64,000 bases of DNA from Alcaligenaceae bacterium SAGV5 (GCA_009360345.1 SPDP01000002.1:868001-932000), one strand, 5' to 3'; positions 1-9,790 are shown, counted from the first letter of the stretch. The notes: generated by a model from the sequence alone, not told the origin. Translations and numbers: made by a program.

Positions 1-329
1 CCACGGGAGGTGGACACGATGGTCACGCCCAGGCCGTTCATTACCTGGGGAATGGAATGACGTCCCTTGTAGATACGCAGGCCAGGCTTCGAGACGCGTT
101 CGATGCGCTCGATGACCGGACGGCCGGCGTAGTACTTCAGGGAGATTTCGAGTTCAGGTTTGCCATCATTGGCCTTGACCTCGAAACTGTCGATGTAGCC
201 CTCGTCCTTCAGCACGGTGGCAATCGCCACCTTCAGCTTCGAGGAGGGCATGGACACGGACGCCTTATCTACGCGCTGCGCATTGCGGATGCGCGTCAGC
301 ATATCGGCGATCGGATCGCTCATGCTCAT
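1..329 (-). CDS. rpsH: 30S ribosomal protein S8 (3' end outside window)
   Basis: Small-subunit protein S8, a primary 16S rRNA binder of the 30S central domain; in enterobacteria it is also the translational repressor of the spc operon. The gene runs off the left edge: about 109 of the usual ~131 codons are visible, ending in the conserved [10 protein letters not shown] stretch. The start at 329 ([16 protein letters not shown]) is chosen because AGGAG lies eight bases upstream. It follows rpsN by about 11 bases in the same minus-strand unit. Confidence 0.97.
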   Translation of the reverse strand, partial: MSMSDPIADMLTRIRNAQRVDKASVSMPSSKLKVAIATVLKDEGYIDSFEVKANDGKPELEISLKYYAGRPVIERIERVSKPGLRIYKGRHSIPQVMNGLGVTIVSTSR

Positions 330-340
330 GAATGACTCTC

Positions 341-646
341 CTACCAGCTGGCCTTGGTCATGCCCGGAACTTCACCGCGCATAGCCATCTCGCGCAGTTT
401 GTTACGAGCCAGACCGAACTTGCGAAACACGCCACGGGGGCGACCGGTCACCGCGCAACGATTGCGCTGGCGGGTGGGGTTGGCGTTACGGGGCAGTTGC
501 TGAATCTTCAGCCGAGCCTGGTAACGTTCTTCGTCCGACTTGGACGCATCGTCGACGATAGCCTGGAGCGCGGCACGCTTGGCGGCATACTTGGCCGCCA
601 GCTTGGCACGCTTGATATCGCGGTTGATGAGTGAAAGCTTAGCCAC
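341..646 (-). CDS. rpsN: 30S ribosomal protein S14
   Basis: S14 of the 30S head (101 aa). This is the long, zinc-independent form: it has a single Cys ([10 protein letters not shown]) instead of the two CxxC pairs of the short zinc form. The N-terminus [15 protein letters not shown] and the C-terminal MTKASW are typical of the family. It sits between rplE and rpsH in the usual spc order, with short spacers, so is certainly cotranscribed. Confidence 0.97.
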   Translation of the reverse strand: MAKLSLINRDIKRAKLAAKYAAKRAALQAIVDDASKSDEERYQARLKIQQLPRNANPTRQRNRCAVTGRPRGVFRKFGLARNKLREMAMRGEVPGMTKASW

Positions 647-657
647 TATTTCACCCC

Positions 658-1197
658 TTAATTACGGAACGGGAAGCGGAAGGCCGACAGCAGCGCCTTG
701 GCTTCTTCATCGGTCTTGGCCGTGGTCGTGATGCTGATGTTCAGCCCACGAAGCGTGTCGATCTTGTCGTACTCGATCTCGGGGAAGATGATCTGTTCTT
801 TCACACCGATGTTGTAGTTGCCGCGACCGTCGAAAGCACGGCCGGACACGCCACGGAAATCGCGCACGCGCGGCAGCGCGACGCTGATCAGGCGATCGAG
901 GAATTCGTACATGCGGGCGCCACGCAGGGTCACCATGCAGCCGATCGGATAGTTCTCGCGGATCTTGAAACCGGCGATAGCCTTGCGCGACTTGGTCACG
1001 ACCGGCTTCTGGCCGGCGATCTTGGTCAGGTCGCCAGTGGCGTGCTCGATGACCTTCTTGTCGGCAACCGCTTCCGAGACACCCATGTTCAGGGTGATCT
1101 TGGTGATGCGGGGCACTTCCATCACGCTCTTGTACGAGAACTGCTTGGTCAGGTCGACAACGACCTTCTCGCGGTAAAACTCTTGAAGACGGGCCAT
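658..1197 (-). CDS. rplE: 50S ribosomal protein L5
   Basis: L5 (179 aa, full length) binds 5S rRNA and helps form the central protuberance of the 50S subunit. The N-terminal [13 protein letters not shown], the central [20 protein letters not shown] region and the C-terminal [17 protein letters not shown] are the conserved family blocks. It lies 12 bases from rpsN and 15 from rplX in canonical spc order. Confidence 0.97.
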   Translation of the reverse strand: MARLQEFYREKVVVDLTKQFSYKSVMEVPRITKITLNMGVSEAVADKKVIEHATGDLTKIAGQKPVVTKSRKAIAGFKIRENYPIGCMVTLRGARMYEFLDRLISVALPRVRDFRGVSGRAFDGRGNYNIGVKEQIIFPEIEYDKIDTLRGLNISITTTAKTDEEAKALLSAFRFPFRN

Positions 1198-1212
1198 TAT
1201 GTTTGCTCCCGC

Positions 1213-1530
1213 TTACGCTTTCGTCGCAATGGCTTCGCCATTGGAACGGAAAACGCGCACATTCTTGCCGTCGACTTTCTTGACGCCCACGCGATCGGCC
1301 TTGCCGGTGGCGGAGTTGAAAATCGCCACGTTGGACACGTGGATAGGCATGGTCTTGTCGATGATGCCGCCAGGCTGGTTGGCCATCGGATTCGGCTTCA
1401 CATTTTTCTTGACGACGTTGATGCCTTCGACCAGGACGCGGTCTTCGGCAACGCTCAGCACGACGCCGCGCTTGGCCTTGTCCTTGCCGGTCAGGACGAC
1501 GACTTCGTCACCCTTGCGAATCTTGTTCAT
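1213..1530 (-). CDS. rplX: 50S ribosomal protein L24
   Basis: L24 (105 aa), an early 50S assembly initiator that binds the 5' domain of 23S rRNA. An N-terminal KOW motif is visible ([17 protein letters not shown], residues ~5-21). It follows rplN by 10 bases and precedes rplE by 15, the normal spc order. Confidence 0.97.
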   Translation of the reverse strand: MNKIRKGDEVVVLTGKDKAKRGVVLSVAEDRVLVEGINVVKKNVKPNPMANQPGGIIDKTMPIHVSNVAIFNSATGKADRVGVKKVDGKNVRVFRSNGEAIATKA

Positions 1531-1540
1531 CGCGGCCCCT

Positions 1541-1909
1541 TTACAGCACTTCGGGCGCCAGCGACACGATCTTCATGAAACGCTCGGTACGCAGTTCACG
1601 CGTAACGGGTCCGAAGATGCGAGTGCCGATGGGCTCGAGCTTGGCATTGAGCAATACGGCGGCATTGCCACCGAAACGGATCAGCGAACCGTCCTTGCGA
1701 CGGACGCCCTTGGCGGTACGAACCACCACGGCGTTGTAGATTTCGCCTTTTTTCACGCGCCCGCGCGGGGCCGCATCCTTGACGCTCACTTTGATGACGT
1801 CGCCGATGCCGGCGTAGCGGCGCTTGGAGCCGCCGAGCACCTTGATGCACATAACCGAGCGCGCACCGGTGTTGTCGGCCACGTCCAACGTGGTCTGCAT
1901 TTGAATCAT
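1541..1909 (-). CDS. rplN: 50S ribosomal protein L14
   Basis: L14 (122 aa), part of the 50S/30S interface near the factor-binding site. The N-terminal [19 protein letters not shown] and the C-terminal [12 protein letters not shown] match the family end to end. This is the first gene of the spc unit here. In many bacteria it directly follows rpsQ; here rpsQ is about 8.7 kb away, so this unit needs its own promoter (see 2112-2140). Confidence 0.97.
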   Translation of the reverse strand: MIQMQTTLDVADNTGARSVMCIKVLGGSKRRYAGIGDVIKVSVKDAAPRGRVKKGEIYNAVVVRTAKGVRRKDGSLIRFGGNAAVLLNAKLEPIGTRIFGPVTRELRTERFMKIVSLAPEVL

Positions 1910-2077
1910 GGTTTACCCTGTTCCAACTTAACCCGAAATGCCCGACGCAAGCGCCAGACCCTCCGATCAGTTTTGGTCCCGTCAGGCGGCAATGCGACTT
2001 GCGCACCCTGGGTTGAAATTCCGAAGCGGACACCGCAAGGATGCGATGCCAGGCCACTTACTTTTCTGACACTACCC

Positions 2078-2102
2078 ACTTCTGGAGCAAAAACCCAGAA
2101 GT
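2078..2102 (-). promoter_or_regulatory. 5' stem-loop of the rplN leader
   Basis: A perfect 8-base inverted repeat (ACTTCTGG / CCAGAAGT) with a 9-base loop lies only a few bases after the predicted transcription start near 2105. It would form a hairpin at the very 5' end of the rplN mRNA, suitable for mRNA protection or autogenous control. No U-tract follows, so it is not a typical terminator. Confidence 0.45.
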
Positions 2103-2111
2103 AAGCCTGCC

Positions 2112-2140
2112 ATCATACCCGGCCAACCATCAATTAGCAA
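2112..2140 (-). promoter_or_regulatory. Predicted sigma70 promoter of the spc (rplN) unit
   Basis: On the minus strand TTGCTA (2140-2135) is followed by a 17-base spacer and TATGAT (2117-2112), a close match to the sigma70 consensus. It points at rplN and would start a transcript near 2105 with a leader of about 195 nt. Needed because the upstream S10 unit ends at its own terminator at ~10.5 kb. Seen directly; activity is inferred. Confidence 0.65.
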
Positions 2141-2175
2141 GCCTTTTATCGGGATATCCCCCACACCCCGGCGGC

Positions 2176-3171
2176 TCATCCGGGACGGGACGCGCCCCGG
2201 GGCGGGGGCGTGCGTTCCGCGTATCCGAGGTCGACGTTGGCCTGCAGGAAATCCAGCACCGCCCGGGTCCGCGGCGGCAGCCGGCCGGGCTTGCCCACGT
2301 AGACGGCATGGATGGGTTCCAGGTCGCCCGCGTTGCAGGACTCCAGCACCGGCACCAGGCGTCCGGCCAACAGGTCTTCCCACGCATGGTAGACCGACAG
2401 GCGAGCCAGCCCCACCCCGCTCAGGGCGAGCTTGCGCATCACTTCGCCATCGTTGACCCGGACGATGTCGCCGATCTCCACCTCGACCCGCCGCCCCGCC
2501 ACCTCGAAGGGCCAGCGCGGCACCTCGCGCCGGTAGTTCCAGCCCAGGCGCAGATGCCCGCCCAGGTCGTCGGGGTGGACGGGGGTACCGTGGACGGCGA
2601 GATAGTCCGGGCTGCCGACGACGACCTGCCGGGTGCGGCCCAGCAGCCGCGCCACCACGTCCGAGACGGGCAGCCGCCCCCAGCGGATCGCGATGTCGAC
2701 CCCGGCCTCCAGCAGGTCCACCACCTGGTCGGTAAAGCTGAGATCCAGCCTCAACCCGGGATGTGCCGCCAGCAGACGGGGGACCAGCGGGCCCAGCAGG
2801 GTTTGTCCGGTCGACGTGCTGGCGGTGATGCGCACCAGGCCCCGGGGCTCGGCCTGCCCCGCCACCGAGGTCTCCAGCTCGTCCAGGTCGGCCAGGACGC
2901 GCTTGCCCTGCTCATAGTATTGGGTGCCTTCCGCCGTCAGCAGGATCCGTCTCGTGCTGCGCTGCAACAATTGCACTCCCAGCCGAGCCTCCAGGCGGGA
3001 CATCACCTTGCTCACCGCCGAAGGCGAGATACCCAGCCTGCGGGCGGCGGCGGACAGGCTGCCGCGCTCGGCCACCAGCACGAAGGTCTCCAGTTCGCCC
3101 GACCGGTTGGCGTCCGCCGACGCCGGGGCCGGCGCGGCGCGATTCCGGGCGGTCTTGTCGAAAGACGGCAT
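2176..3171 (-). CDS. LysR-family transcriptional regulator
   Basis: LysR-type regulator, 331 aa from the chosen start. The N-terminal winged HTH is clear (ELETFVLVAERGSLSAAARR, then GISPSAVSKVMSRLEARLG), followed by an effector-binding domain. The start at 3171 (MPSFDKTARN) is preferred over an upstream in-frame ATG at 3219 because AAGGA sits five bases before it. It is divergent from the MFS gene at 3281, the usual arrangement of an LTTR with the transporter it controls; that control is inferred. The C-terminus is Pro/Arg-rich and poorly conserved. Confidence 0.9.
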   Translation of the reverse strand: MPSFDKTARNRAAPAPASADANRSGELETFVLVAERGSLSAAARRLGISPSAVSKVMSRLEARLGVQLLQRSTRRILLTAEGTQYYEQGKRVLADLDELETSVAGQAEPRGLVRITASTSTGQTLLGPLVPRLLAAHPGLRLDLSFTDQVVDLLEAGVDIAIRWGRLPVSDVVARLLGRTRQVVVGSPDYLAVHGTPVHPDDLGGHLRLGWNYRREVPRWPFEVAGRRVEVEIGDIVRVNDGEVMRKLALSGVGLARLSVYHAWEDLLAGRLVPVLESCNAGDLEPIHAVYVGKPGRLPPRTRAVLDFLQANVDLGYAERTPPPRGASRPG

Positions 3172-3184
3172 CTTTTTCCTTGAA

Positions 3185-3201
3185 GGAACAAATGTCGTTC
3201 C
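3185..3201. promoter_or_regulatory. Inverted repeat between LysR and MFS genes (operator candidate)
   Basis: GGAAC-7 bases-GTTCC inverted repeat in the ~110-base divergent intergenic region, just upstream of the LysR start. An adjoining perfect palindrome TTCCTTGAAGGAA overlaps its left end. LTTRs usually bind T-N11-A dyads in such places. Binding is inferred. Confidence 0.35.
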
Positions 3202-3280
3202 ATTATTCCAGCTACACAAAGATCGGGCCAGGTCCCACAGTGTTGCTTCCCGGACGCAATCCGTTCACAGGACATGGACC

Positions 3281-4459
3281 ATGCCACTCTCTCTTCTGGC
3301 GCTGGCCGCCGGTGCCTTCGGCATCGGCACCACGGAATTCATCATCATGGGCTTGCTGACCCAGGTCGGCACGGACCTGGGCATCACCCTTCCCACCGCG
3401 GGCACGCTGATCTCGGGCTACGCGATCGGTGTCGCCGTGGGCGCGCCCGTGCTGACGCTGCTGACCCGCAACTGGCCGCGCAAGCGGCTGCTGCTGTCCC
3501 TGATGCTCATCTTCATCGCCGGCAACGTCGCGGCCGCCGCGGCGCCCGGCTATGGCTGGCTGATGGCCGCGCGCATGCTGACCTCGCTCACGCACGGCAC
3601 CTTCTTCGGCGTGGGCGCGGTGGTCGCGACCGGCCTGGTTCCGCCCCACAAACGCGCCTCGGCCATCGCCCTGATGTTCTCGGGCCTGACGCTGGCCACC
3701 CTGCTGGGCGTTCCCGCCGGGGCCTGGATCGGCCAGCACTTCGGCTGGCGCTCGGCGTTCATCGCGGTGGCCGCGGTGGGCGTGGCCGCCTACGCCATCC
3801 TGGCCCTGTTCGTGCCACGCGACCAGGGCCGCCCCCCGCTCTCGCCGCTGGGCCAGGAACTGGCCGTGCTGGGCCGCGCCCCGGTCTGGGTGGGGCTGGG
3901 GGTCACCGTATTCGGGTTCGCCGGCCTGTTCGCGCTCTATACCTATATCGAGCCGCTGCTCAGGCAGGTCACCGGCATGAGCGACAACCTGGTCGCGGTC
4001 ACGCTGCTGCTGTTCGGCGCGGGCCTGGCCGCCGGCAACCTGCTGGGTGGACGCATGGCCGACCGCGGCGTCATGCCGGCGTTGCTGCTGACCACCGCCG
4101 GACTGATGGCGGCGCTGGCACTCGGCCCCTGGGCCTTCGCCCAGCCCTTGGTGGCCATGGCCTACACCGTCGCGCTGGGCACCGTGGCCTTCGCCACCGT
4201 CGCCCCCATGCAGATGCGCGTGCTGCAGCAAGCCGGCCCCGCCGGCGCCACCCTGGTCTCCAGCCTGAACATCGCCGCCTTCAACCTGGGCAACGCCCTG
4301 GGCGCGTGGACGGGAGGCCTGGCCTTGTCGGGCCTGGGGCTGCGGTCGGTGGGCTGGGCCGGCGCCGCGCTCACGGGCGTGGGCCTGCTGCTGGCGCTGT
4401 GGAGCGCCCGGATGCCGGCCTCGGTGCCCGCCATCGGTCCCGCGCAACAGAGCCTGTGA
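3281..4459 (+). CDS. MFS transporter, DHA1 drug/sugar efflux type
   Basis: Major facilitator superfamily permease, 392 aa with about 12 hydrophobic segments. The N-terminus LALAAGAFGIGTTEFIIMGL and the later RMADRG loop are typical of the DHA1 AraJ/YdhP-like proton-driven efflux group. The ATG at 3281 is chosen because it begins directly before the first membrane segment; the open frame upstream to 2924 is shadow of the LysR gene. It probably exports a sugar-like or drug-like compound; substrate unknown. Likely regulated by the divergent LysR protein. Confidence 0.88.
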   Translation: MPLSLLALAAGAFGIGTTEFIIMGLLTQVGTDLGITLPTAGTLISGYAIGVAVGAPVLTLLTRNWPRKRLLLSLMLIFIAGNVAAAAAPGYGWLMAARMLTSLTHGTFFGVGAVVATGLVPPHKRASAIALMFSGLTLATLLGVPAGAWIGQHFGWRSAFIAVAAVGVAAYAILALFVPRDQGRPPLSPLGQELAVLGRAPVWVGLGVTVFGFAGLFALYTYIEPLLRQVTGMSDNLVAVTLLLFGAGLAAGNLLGGRMADRGVMPALLLTTAGLMAALALGPWAFAQPLVAMAYTVALGTVAFATVAPMQMRVLQQAGPAGATLVSSLNIAAFNLGNALGAWTGGLALSGLGLRSVGWAGAALTGVGLLLALWSARMPASVPAIGPAQQSL

Positions 4460-4461
4460 CG

Positions 4462-4503
4462 AAGCATGCCGCTACGCGGCGGCGCCCTCCCAGGAGCGTG
4501 CTT
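4462..4503 (+). terminator. Possible hairpin terminator after the MFS gene
   Basis: AAGCATGC (4462-4469) pairs with GCGTGCTT (4496-4503) with one G-U pair, just after the MFS stop and before the convergent dioxygenase end. The T-run is very short (TTTC), so termination strength is doubtful. Confidence 0.3.
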
Positions 4504-4520
4504 TCATCCCGGGACGGCCG

Positions 4521-5471
4521 TCAGGGCCGCCGCGCCAGCACCGTCGGCACCGGCCGCTCGCCGTCCGCCTTGCCGGTGATGGGCGGCCGGGGCAGCCTGG
4601 CCTCGCCGGGCTCGATCACGAAATGGTGGTCCATCGAATACCACTTGCCCCGCACCGACGGATCGGGCGCCGGCTCGGTGGCGCCGTCGTGCAGCACGTA
4701 CCGCCCCACCAGCGCCTGCGTGACGCCGAACTGCACGTCGGTCTCCAGATTGGGATCGTCGCTGGAATAGACCTGCGAGAACTGGGTCTTGAAGCCCGGC
4801 TTGTGGATCATGAAGTGGATATGGGCCGGACGCATGTTGTGCCGGCCCTGGGCCTGGATCAGTTCGCCCACGGGGCCGGCCACCGGTATGGGATAGCCGG
4901 CTGGCTTGATGCTGCGGAACGCGATGCGGCCGTCGCCGTCGGTGGCGAATTTGCCGCGCAGGTTCATGTCGCCCTGCGCCGGATCCTGGTTCTCGTAGAA
5001 GCCTTCGGTCGAACTGTGCCATACATCAACCTCGGCGCCTTCGACCGGGCGGCCTTCACGGTCGCGCACCCAGGCCTGGACGAACACCGGATCGCCCGGC
5101 GTGGGAGACCGCACGATGGACCCGCCGCTGGGGGTCTCCGGCGCCCCCATCCGCCAGAACGGCCCCATCAGGTTGGCGGTGGTCTCGGTCTGGCCACCGT
5201 CGCCGTTGTTGAGCAGACAGACCAGCGAGGACAGCCCCAGCGAACCGGCCGCCAGCACCACCTCGTTGTGCGAAGCAGTCGTCGCTTGCCCCAGCCGCGC
5301 GATCACCCCGCACAACTGGTGGAACTCCGATTCGGTCAGCCGCGCCTCGCGCGCGAAGGCATGCAGGTGGCGGATGCCCGCCGACAGGATCTCGCGGAAT
5401 CGCGCATCAGGCGCGCGGGCGGCCTCGGCCAGCACCGCGCGGGTGACGTCTTCCTGGTTCTTGATGATCAT
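4521..5471 (-). CDS. Intradiol ring-cleavage dioxygenase (catechol / hydroxyquinol 1,2-dioxygenase type)
   Basis: Non-haem Fe(III) enzyme that opens a catecholic ring between the two hydroxyls to give a muconate-type product. 316 aa: an N-terminal helical dimerisation domain (~1-100) and a C-terminal beta-sandwich. The four iron ligands of the family can be placed: Tyr in STEGFYENQDP, Tyr in KPAGYPIPV, and two His in MRPAHIHFMI. The two-domain layout fits catechol or hydroxyquinol dioxygenases rather than protocatechuate enzymes; which ring it opens cannot be read. It stands alone, convergent with the MFS gene and 40 bases after opgG on the same strand. Confidence 0.88.
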   Translation of the reverse strand: MIIKNQEDVTRAVLAEAARAPDARFREILSAGIRHLHAFAREARLTESEFHQLCGVIARLGQATTASHNEVVLAAGSLGLSSLVCLLNNGDGGQTETTANLMGPFWRMGAPETPSGGSIVRSPTPGDPVFVQAWVRDREGRPVEGAEVDVWHSSTEGFYENQDPAQGDMNLRGKFATDGDGRIAFRSIKPAGYPIPVAGPVGELIQAQGRHNMRPAHIHFMIHKPGFKTQFSQVYSSDDPNLETDVQFGVTQALVGRYVLHDGATEPAPDPSVRGKWYSMDHHFVIEPGEARLPRPPITGKADGERPVPTVLARRP

Positions 5472-5511
5472 GGTGGGTCCGTCGGGAAACTCGGCTTGCG
5501 GACCCTCCAGA

Positions 5512-7092
5512 TTACCGCGCCTGCAGTTGATAGCTCCAGGTCTCGGTCAATGCCCGGCTACCTTCGACCAGCGCGGCGCGCATCTCGACCGGCCGCTTCG
5601 GATCCTTGACCTTGACCCGCAGCGTCAGGCGCCAGCCCTGGATGGCCGGATTGCGCTGCAGGACGTTCTCGATCAACTCGCCGTTGTCGCCCACGCTGAC
5701 CTCGGCGCCCACCGACGCGTCGGACGGCAGCCGCGCCAGCACCGGCCCCTCGAAGTCGACGATCAGGGCCGTGCTGCCGTCCAGGTGGCGGATCAGGTTG
5801 GCCTGGCGGATCTCGCCGTCGGTGCGCAAGGTCTGCTTGACCCAGCCCACGTCCTTCTCGATCAGCGCGGGTTCGTTCATCGTCCAGTGGATGCGGTAGT
5901 CGTGGCGCATGGGCTGTCCCTTGGGCGGCAGCACGTCGGGCGTCCAGAACGCGACGATGTTGTCATTGGTCTCGTCCGCCGTCGGGATCTCGACCAGCTC
6001 CACCTTGCCCGGCCCCCAGTTCCCCCTGGGCTCTATCCACGCGCTGGGACGCAGGTCGTAGCGGTCGGCCAGGTCCTCGTAGCGAGAGAACTCGTGCCCC
6101 CGCTGCAGCAGGCCGAAGCCCTTGGGATCGGTCACCTGGAAGGAACTGACCGACAGCGCGGGCGGATTGTTCAGGGGCCGCCACAGCCATTCGCCGCTGC
6201 CGGCATGGATCGCCAGGCCATTGGAGTCATGCAGCGCCGGACGGAAGTTGTTGCCCCGCACGCCCTGGTTCGGTCCGTACAGGAACATGCTGGTCAGCGG
6301 CGCGACGCCCAGCTTGTTGATCTGGCCGCGCAGGAACACGCGCGACTCGACGTCCAGCACCGCGTCCTCGCCCGGGCGCAGCACGAAGCGGTAGGCGCCG
6401 GTGGCGCGCGGCGAATCCATCAGCGCGTAGATCACCAGGAAGCGGTCCTGCGGCCTGGGCCGCTCGATCCAGAATTCTCGGAAGCGCGGGAACTCCTCGG
6501 CCATGCCATCCTTCCACGCGGTGTCCAGCGCCAGGCCGCGCGCCGACAGGCCATACACCTGGCCCTTGCCGATCACCCGGAAATAGCTCGCGCCCAACAT
6601 GCTCATGATCTCGTCGTGCACGCCGTCGCGATTGATGGGGTAGAGCACGCGAAAGCCCGCGTAACCCAGGTTGCGCGTCGCGCCGGCGTCGAAGGACAGT
6701 CCGCCGAAATCGAACTTGGCGGGGTCGTACTTGATCTCGTGGACCTGGCCGTCGACCACTTCGTTGATGCCGACCGGCGTGGAGAAATGCATGCCCTGGT
6801 GATAGAACGCCAGCCTGAACGGTGTATCGCGATCGTGCCACTCGAATTGGTCGCGGCGCGGCTGGATGCGCAGATAGTCGGCGAACTGCATCGCGCTGAA
6901 GGCCGGCGGCAGGTTGCTGACCGGCGCCTGGTAGGCGTGGTCGGCACGCGTCCTGGCCCGCGCCGTCACGTCGTCGAGCGAAAAGGCGTGCGCCGCGGCC
7001 GCGCCCAGCAAGGACAACAAGACCGTGGCGATCCCGAGCGCGGCAGGCGCGAACCTGTTGCGCGCGAAGCTGGCTACGTCTGCAAAACCCAC
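5512..7092 (-). CDS. opgG: Periplasmic glucan biosynthesis protein OpgG/MdoG
   Basis: Periplasmic protein needed for osmoregulated periplasmic glucan (OPG) backbone assembly. 526 aa with a Sec signal peptide of about 36 residues ending AAAHA; no twin-arginine motif, which favours OpgG over OpgD. Highly conserved blocks include [28 protein letters not shown] and [15 protein letters not shown]. The start is GTG at 7092, supported by GGGAG seven bases upstream. It is divergent from a GH3 beta-glucosidase; no opgH glucosyltransferase is next to it here. Confidence 0.93.
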   Translation of the reverse strand: MGFADVASFARNRFAPAALGIATVLLSLLGAAAAHAFSLDDVTARARTRADHAYQAPVSNLPPAFSAMQFADYLRIQPRRDQFEWHDRDTPFRLAFYHQGMHFSTPVGINEVVDGQVHEIKYDPAKFDFGGLSFDAGATRNLGYAGFRVLYPINRDGVHDEIMSMLGASYFRVIGKGQVYGLSARGLALDTAWKDGMAEEFPRFREFWIERPRPQDRFLVIYALMDSPRATGAYRFVLRPGEDAVLDVESRVFLRGQINKLGVAPLTSMFLYGPNQGVRGNNFRPALHDSNGLAIHAGSGEWLWRPLNNPPALSVSSFQVTDPKGFGLLQRGHEFSRYEDLADRYDLRPSAWIEPRGNWGPGKVELVEIPTADETNDNIVAFWTPDVLPPKGQPMRHDYRIHWTMNEPALIEKDVGWVKQTLRTDGEIRQANLIRHLDGSTALIVDFEGPVLARLPSDASVGAEVSVGDNGELIENVLQRNPAIQGWRLTLRVKVKDPKRPVEMRAALVEGSRALTETWSYQLQAR

Positions 7093-7306
7093 TGCTTTCT
7101 CCCTGGAACGATGTGGACGATGAAACTCCGAGTCGGGTTACGACCACGGCAAGGCCCGATGATTCCTTTGCCGTGGCCGGCTGGACGGCCGCGGTTGTAA
7201 CAAGCCGTCTGGCGCGCCACCGCCCGCGCGGTCCGGGCGAAACGGAAAGTATCACAGCCGGCCGCCGCGCCAGGGCGCGCGGGCGCAGAATCGCGCGGTG
7301 CGCCCG

Positions 7307-7312
7307 TACAAT
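7307..7312 (+). promoter_or_regulatory. Candidate -10 element for the GH3 gene
   Basis: TACAAT lies about 57 bases before the GH3 gene, flanked by short inverted arms CGCCCG/CGGGCG. No convincing -35 element is seen 16-18 bases upstream, so this is a weak call. The 276-base region between opgG (7092) and this gene otherwise shows only GC-rich sequence. Confidence 0.35.
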
Positions 7313-7368
7313 CGGGCGACCCTCCGCGGCACCGCGAGTCCCGCATCGCCGCGCCCCAGGCCCGCCCC

Positions 7369-9771
7369 ATGGAGGACGACCACTTGGCGCCAAGCTCTTC
7401 CCATCGATTCCGCCTTCTCCGCAACCTCCCTCTCTCCCTGCCCCGCGTCCCGCGCGGGATGGCCCGCGCCGCAGGGCCGATGGCCGCGCGGCTCGCCCTG
7501 GGGCTGTGCGCCGTCCTGCTTTCTCCGGGCGCCCGGGCCGCGCCCGACCCGGCGCTGCTGAACGACAAGCCGGCCTTCATTGCCGACCTGATGTCGCAGA
7601 TGACGCTGGACGAGAAGATCGGCCAATTGCGCCTGATCAGCATCGGCCCCGACATGCCGCGCGAGAAAATCGCCGGGGAAATCGCCGCTGGCCGCATAGG
7701 CGGGACGTTCAACTCGGTGGTCCATGCCGATAACCGCATGATGCAGGATGCCGCCAGGAAGAGCCGCCTCCGGATTCCGCTGTTCTTCGCCTATGACGTC
7801 GTGCACGGCCACCGGACCATCTTCCCCATCGGCCTGGGCCTGGCGTCGAGCTGGGACATGGGCGCCATCGAGCGCGCCGCGCGCGTGTCCGCCATCGAGG
7901 CCGCCGCCGACAGCCTGGACATGACCTTCGCGCCCATGGTGGACATCTCGCGCGATCCGCGCTGGGGCCGCACCTCGGAGGGCTTCGGCGAGGATCCCTA
8001 CCTCGTCTCGCGCATCGCGCAGGCGACCGTCAAGGGCTACCAGGGCCCGTCACCGGCACGGGCGGACAGCATCATGGCCAGCGTCAAGCATTTCGCGCTA
8101 TACGGCGCCGTCGAAGGCGGCCGCGACTACAACGTCGTCGACATGAGCCCGCTGCGCATGTATCAGGACTACCTGCCGCCCTACCGCGCGGCCATCGATG
8201 CCGGCGCCGGCGGCGTGATGGTGGCGCTGAACTCCATCAACGGCATCCCCGCCAGCGCCAACACCTGGCTGTTGCAGGACCTTCTGCGCAAGGACTGGGG
8301 GTTCCGGGGCGTTGCCGTCAGCGACCACGGCGCCATCACCGAACTGGTCCGCCACGGCGTGGCGCGCGACGGGCGCGAGGCCGCGCGGCTGGCCATCAGG
8401 GCCGGCGTGGACATGAGCATGGCCGACACCCTGTATCTCCAGGAGCTGCCCGGCCTGGTGAAGTCGGGCGAGGTCAACGTCGCCGAGATCGATCGCTCGG
8501 TGCGCAACGTGCTGGGCGCCAAGTACGACATGGGCCTGTTCCACGACCCCTATCTGCGCATCGGCGCCGCCGTCGACGATCCGCCCGATCTCTATGCCGA
8601 GGGCCGCATGCATCGCGCGGATTCGCGCGAGCTGGCGCGCAAGGCGCTGGTCCTGCTGGAAAACCGCAATCAGGCCCTGCCGCTGGCCAGGACGGCCGCC
8701 GTCGCGCTGGTGGGACCGCTGGCCGATTCGCCGTTGGACATGATGGGCAGTTGGTCGGCGGCAGGCAAGGGCCAGTCCTCGATCACGCTGCGACAAGGCA
8801 TGGAAGAGGCGATGCGCGGCAAGGGACGCCTCTTGTACGCGCGGGGCGCCAACGTCACCGACGACCCGCGCGTCGTCGATTACCTGAACTTCCTGAACTG
8901 GGACCGCAAGGAAGTGTTCCAGGATCCACGTCCGCCCGCCGACATGATCGCCGAGGCGGTCGGCCTCGCCGGGCAGGCCGACGTGATCGTCGCGGCGGTG
9001 GGCGAATCGCGCGGCATGTCGCACGAATCCTCCAGCCGCACACGCCTGGACATCCCCGCCAGCCAGCGCGCCCTGCTGCACGCGCTCAAGGCCACCGGCA
9101 AGCCGCTGGTGCTGGTGCTGATGAATGGCCGGCCACTGGACCTGCAATGGGAAAGCGCCAACGCCGACGCCTTGCTCGAGACCTGGTACAGCGGCACCGA
9201 GGGCGGCCACGCCATCGCCGACGTACTGTTCGGCGATTACAACCCCGCGGGCAAGCTGCCCATCTCCTTTCCCCGTTCGATCGGCCAGATCCCGACGTAC
9301 TACAACCACCCCCGCGTGGGCCGGCCCTTCGTCGAGGGCAAGCCGGGCAACTACACCTCGCAGTATTTCGAGGAAAAGAACGGACCGCTCTACCCGTTCG
9401 GCTACGGCCTGAGCTATACCGACTTCACGGTGTCCGACATATCCCTGAGCAGCACCCGGATGGAGCGCGGCGGCCGCCTGGCGGCACGGGCGACGGTCGC
9501 CAACATCGGCCAGCGCCCGGGAGAAACCGTCGTCCAGCTATACCTTCGCGACGAAACCGCATCGGTCGTGCGTCCGGTCAAGGAACTGCGGGATTTCCGC
9601 AGGGTCTCCCTCGCGCCGGGCGAATCCCGCGTCATCCAGTTCGATATCGGGGAGGAAGACCTGAAATTCTTCAACGCCCGGCTGGAACATGTGGCGGAGC
9701 CCGGAGAGTTCGAAGTCCAGATCGGGCTGGATTCGCGGGCAGTCCGGAGCCAACGCTTCGAACTGCGATAG
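7369..9771 (+). CDS. bglX: Glycoside hydrolase family 3 periplasmic beta-glucosidase (BglX type)
   Basis: Retaining exo-beta-glucosidase, about 800 aa. A signal peptide is visible (MAARLALGLCAVLL...GARA, residues ~38-58), then the GH3 TIM barrel with the catalytic nucleophile in VAVSDHGAI (Asp319 from the ATG), the GH3 C-terminal domain (VALVGPLADSPLDMMGSW, ~440-650) and a fibronectin-III-like domain at the end. SDH rather than SDW is also found in E. coli BglX. The ATG at 7369 has no Shine-Dalgarno; GGAGG (7371-7375) positions a TTG at 7384 better, so the true start may be TTG. Divergent from opgG, so its substrate may be periplasmic glucans (inference). Confidence 0.92.
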   Translation: MEDDHLAPSSSHRFRLLRNLPLSLPRVPRGMARAAGPMAARLALGLCAVLLSPGARAAPDPALLNDKPAFIADLMSQMTLDEKIGQLRLISIGPDMPREKIAGEIAAGRIGGTFNSVVHADNRMMQDAARKSRLRIPLFFAYDVVHGHRTIFPIGLGLASSWDMGAIERAARVSAIEAAADSLDMTFAPMVDISRDPRWGRTSEGFGEDPYLVSRIAQATVKGYQGPSPARADSIMASVKHFALYGAVEGGRDYNVVDMSPLRMYQDYLPPYRAAIDAGAGGVMVALNSINGIPASANTWLLQDLLRKDWGFRGVAVSDHGAITELVRHGVARDGREAARLAIRAGVDMSMADTLYLQELPGLVKSGEVNVAEIDRSVRNVLGAKYDMGLFHDPYLRIGAAVDDPPDLYAEGRMHRADSRELARKALVLLENRNQALPLARTAAVALVGPLADSPLDMMGSWSAAGKGQSSITLRQGMEEAMRGKGRLLYARGANVTDDPRVVDYLNFLNWDRKEVFQDPRPPADMIAEAVGLAGQADVIVAAVGESRGMSHESSSRTRLDIPASQRALLHALKATGKPLVLVLMNGRPLDLQWESANADALLETWYSGTEGGHAIADVLFGDYNPAGKLPISFPRSIGQIPTYYNHPRVGRPFVEGKPGNYTSQYFEEKNGPLYPFGYGLSYTDFTVSDISLSSTRMERGGRLAARATVANIGQRPGETVVQLYLRDETASVVRPVKELRDFRRVSLAPGESRVIQFDIGEEDLKFFNARLEHVAEPGEFEVQIGLDSRAVRSQRFELR

Positions 9772-9790
9772 CCGGCGCGCGCGGATACGG

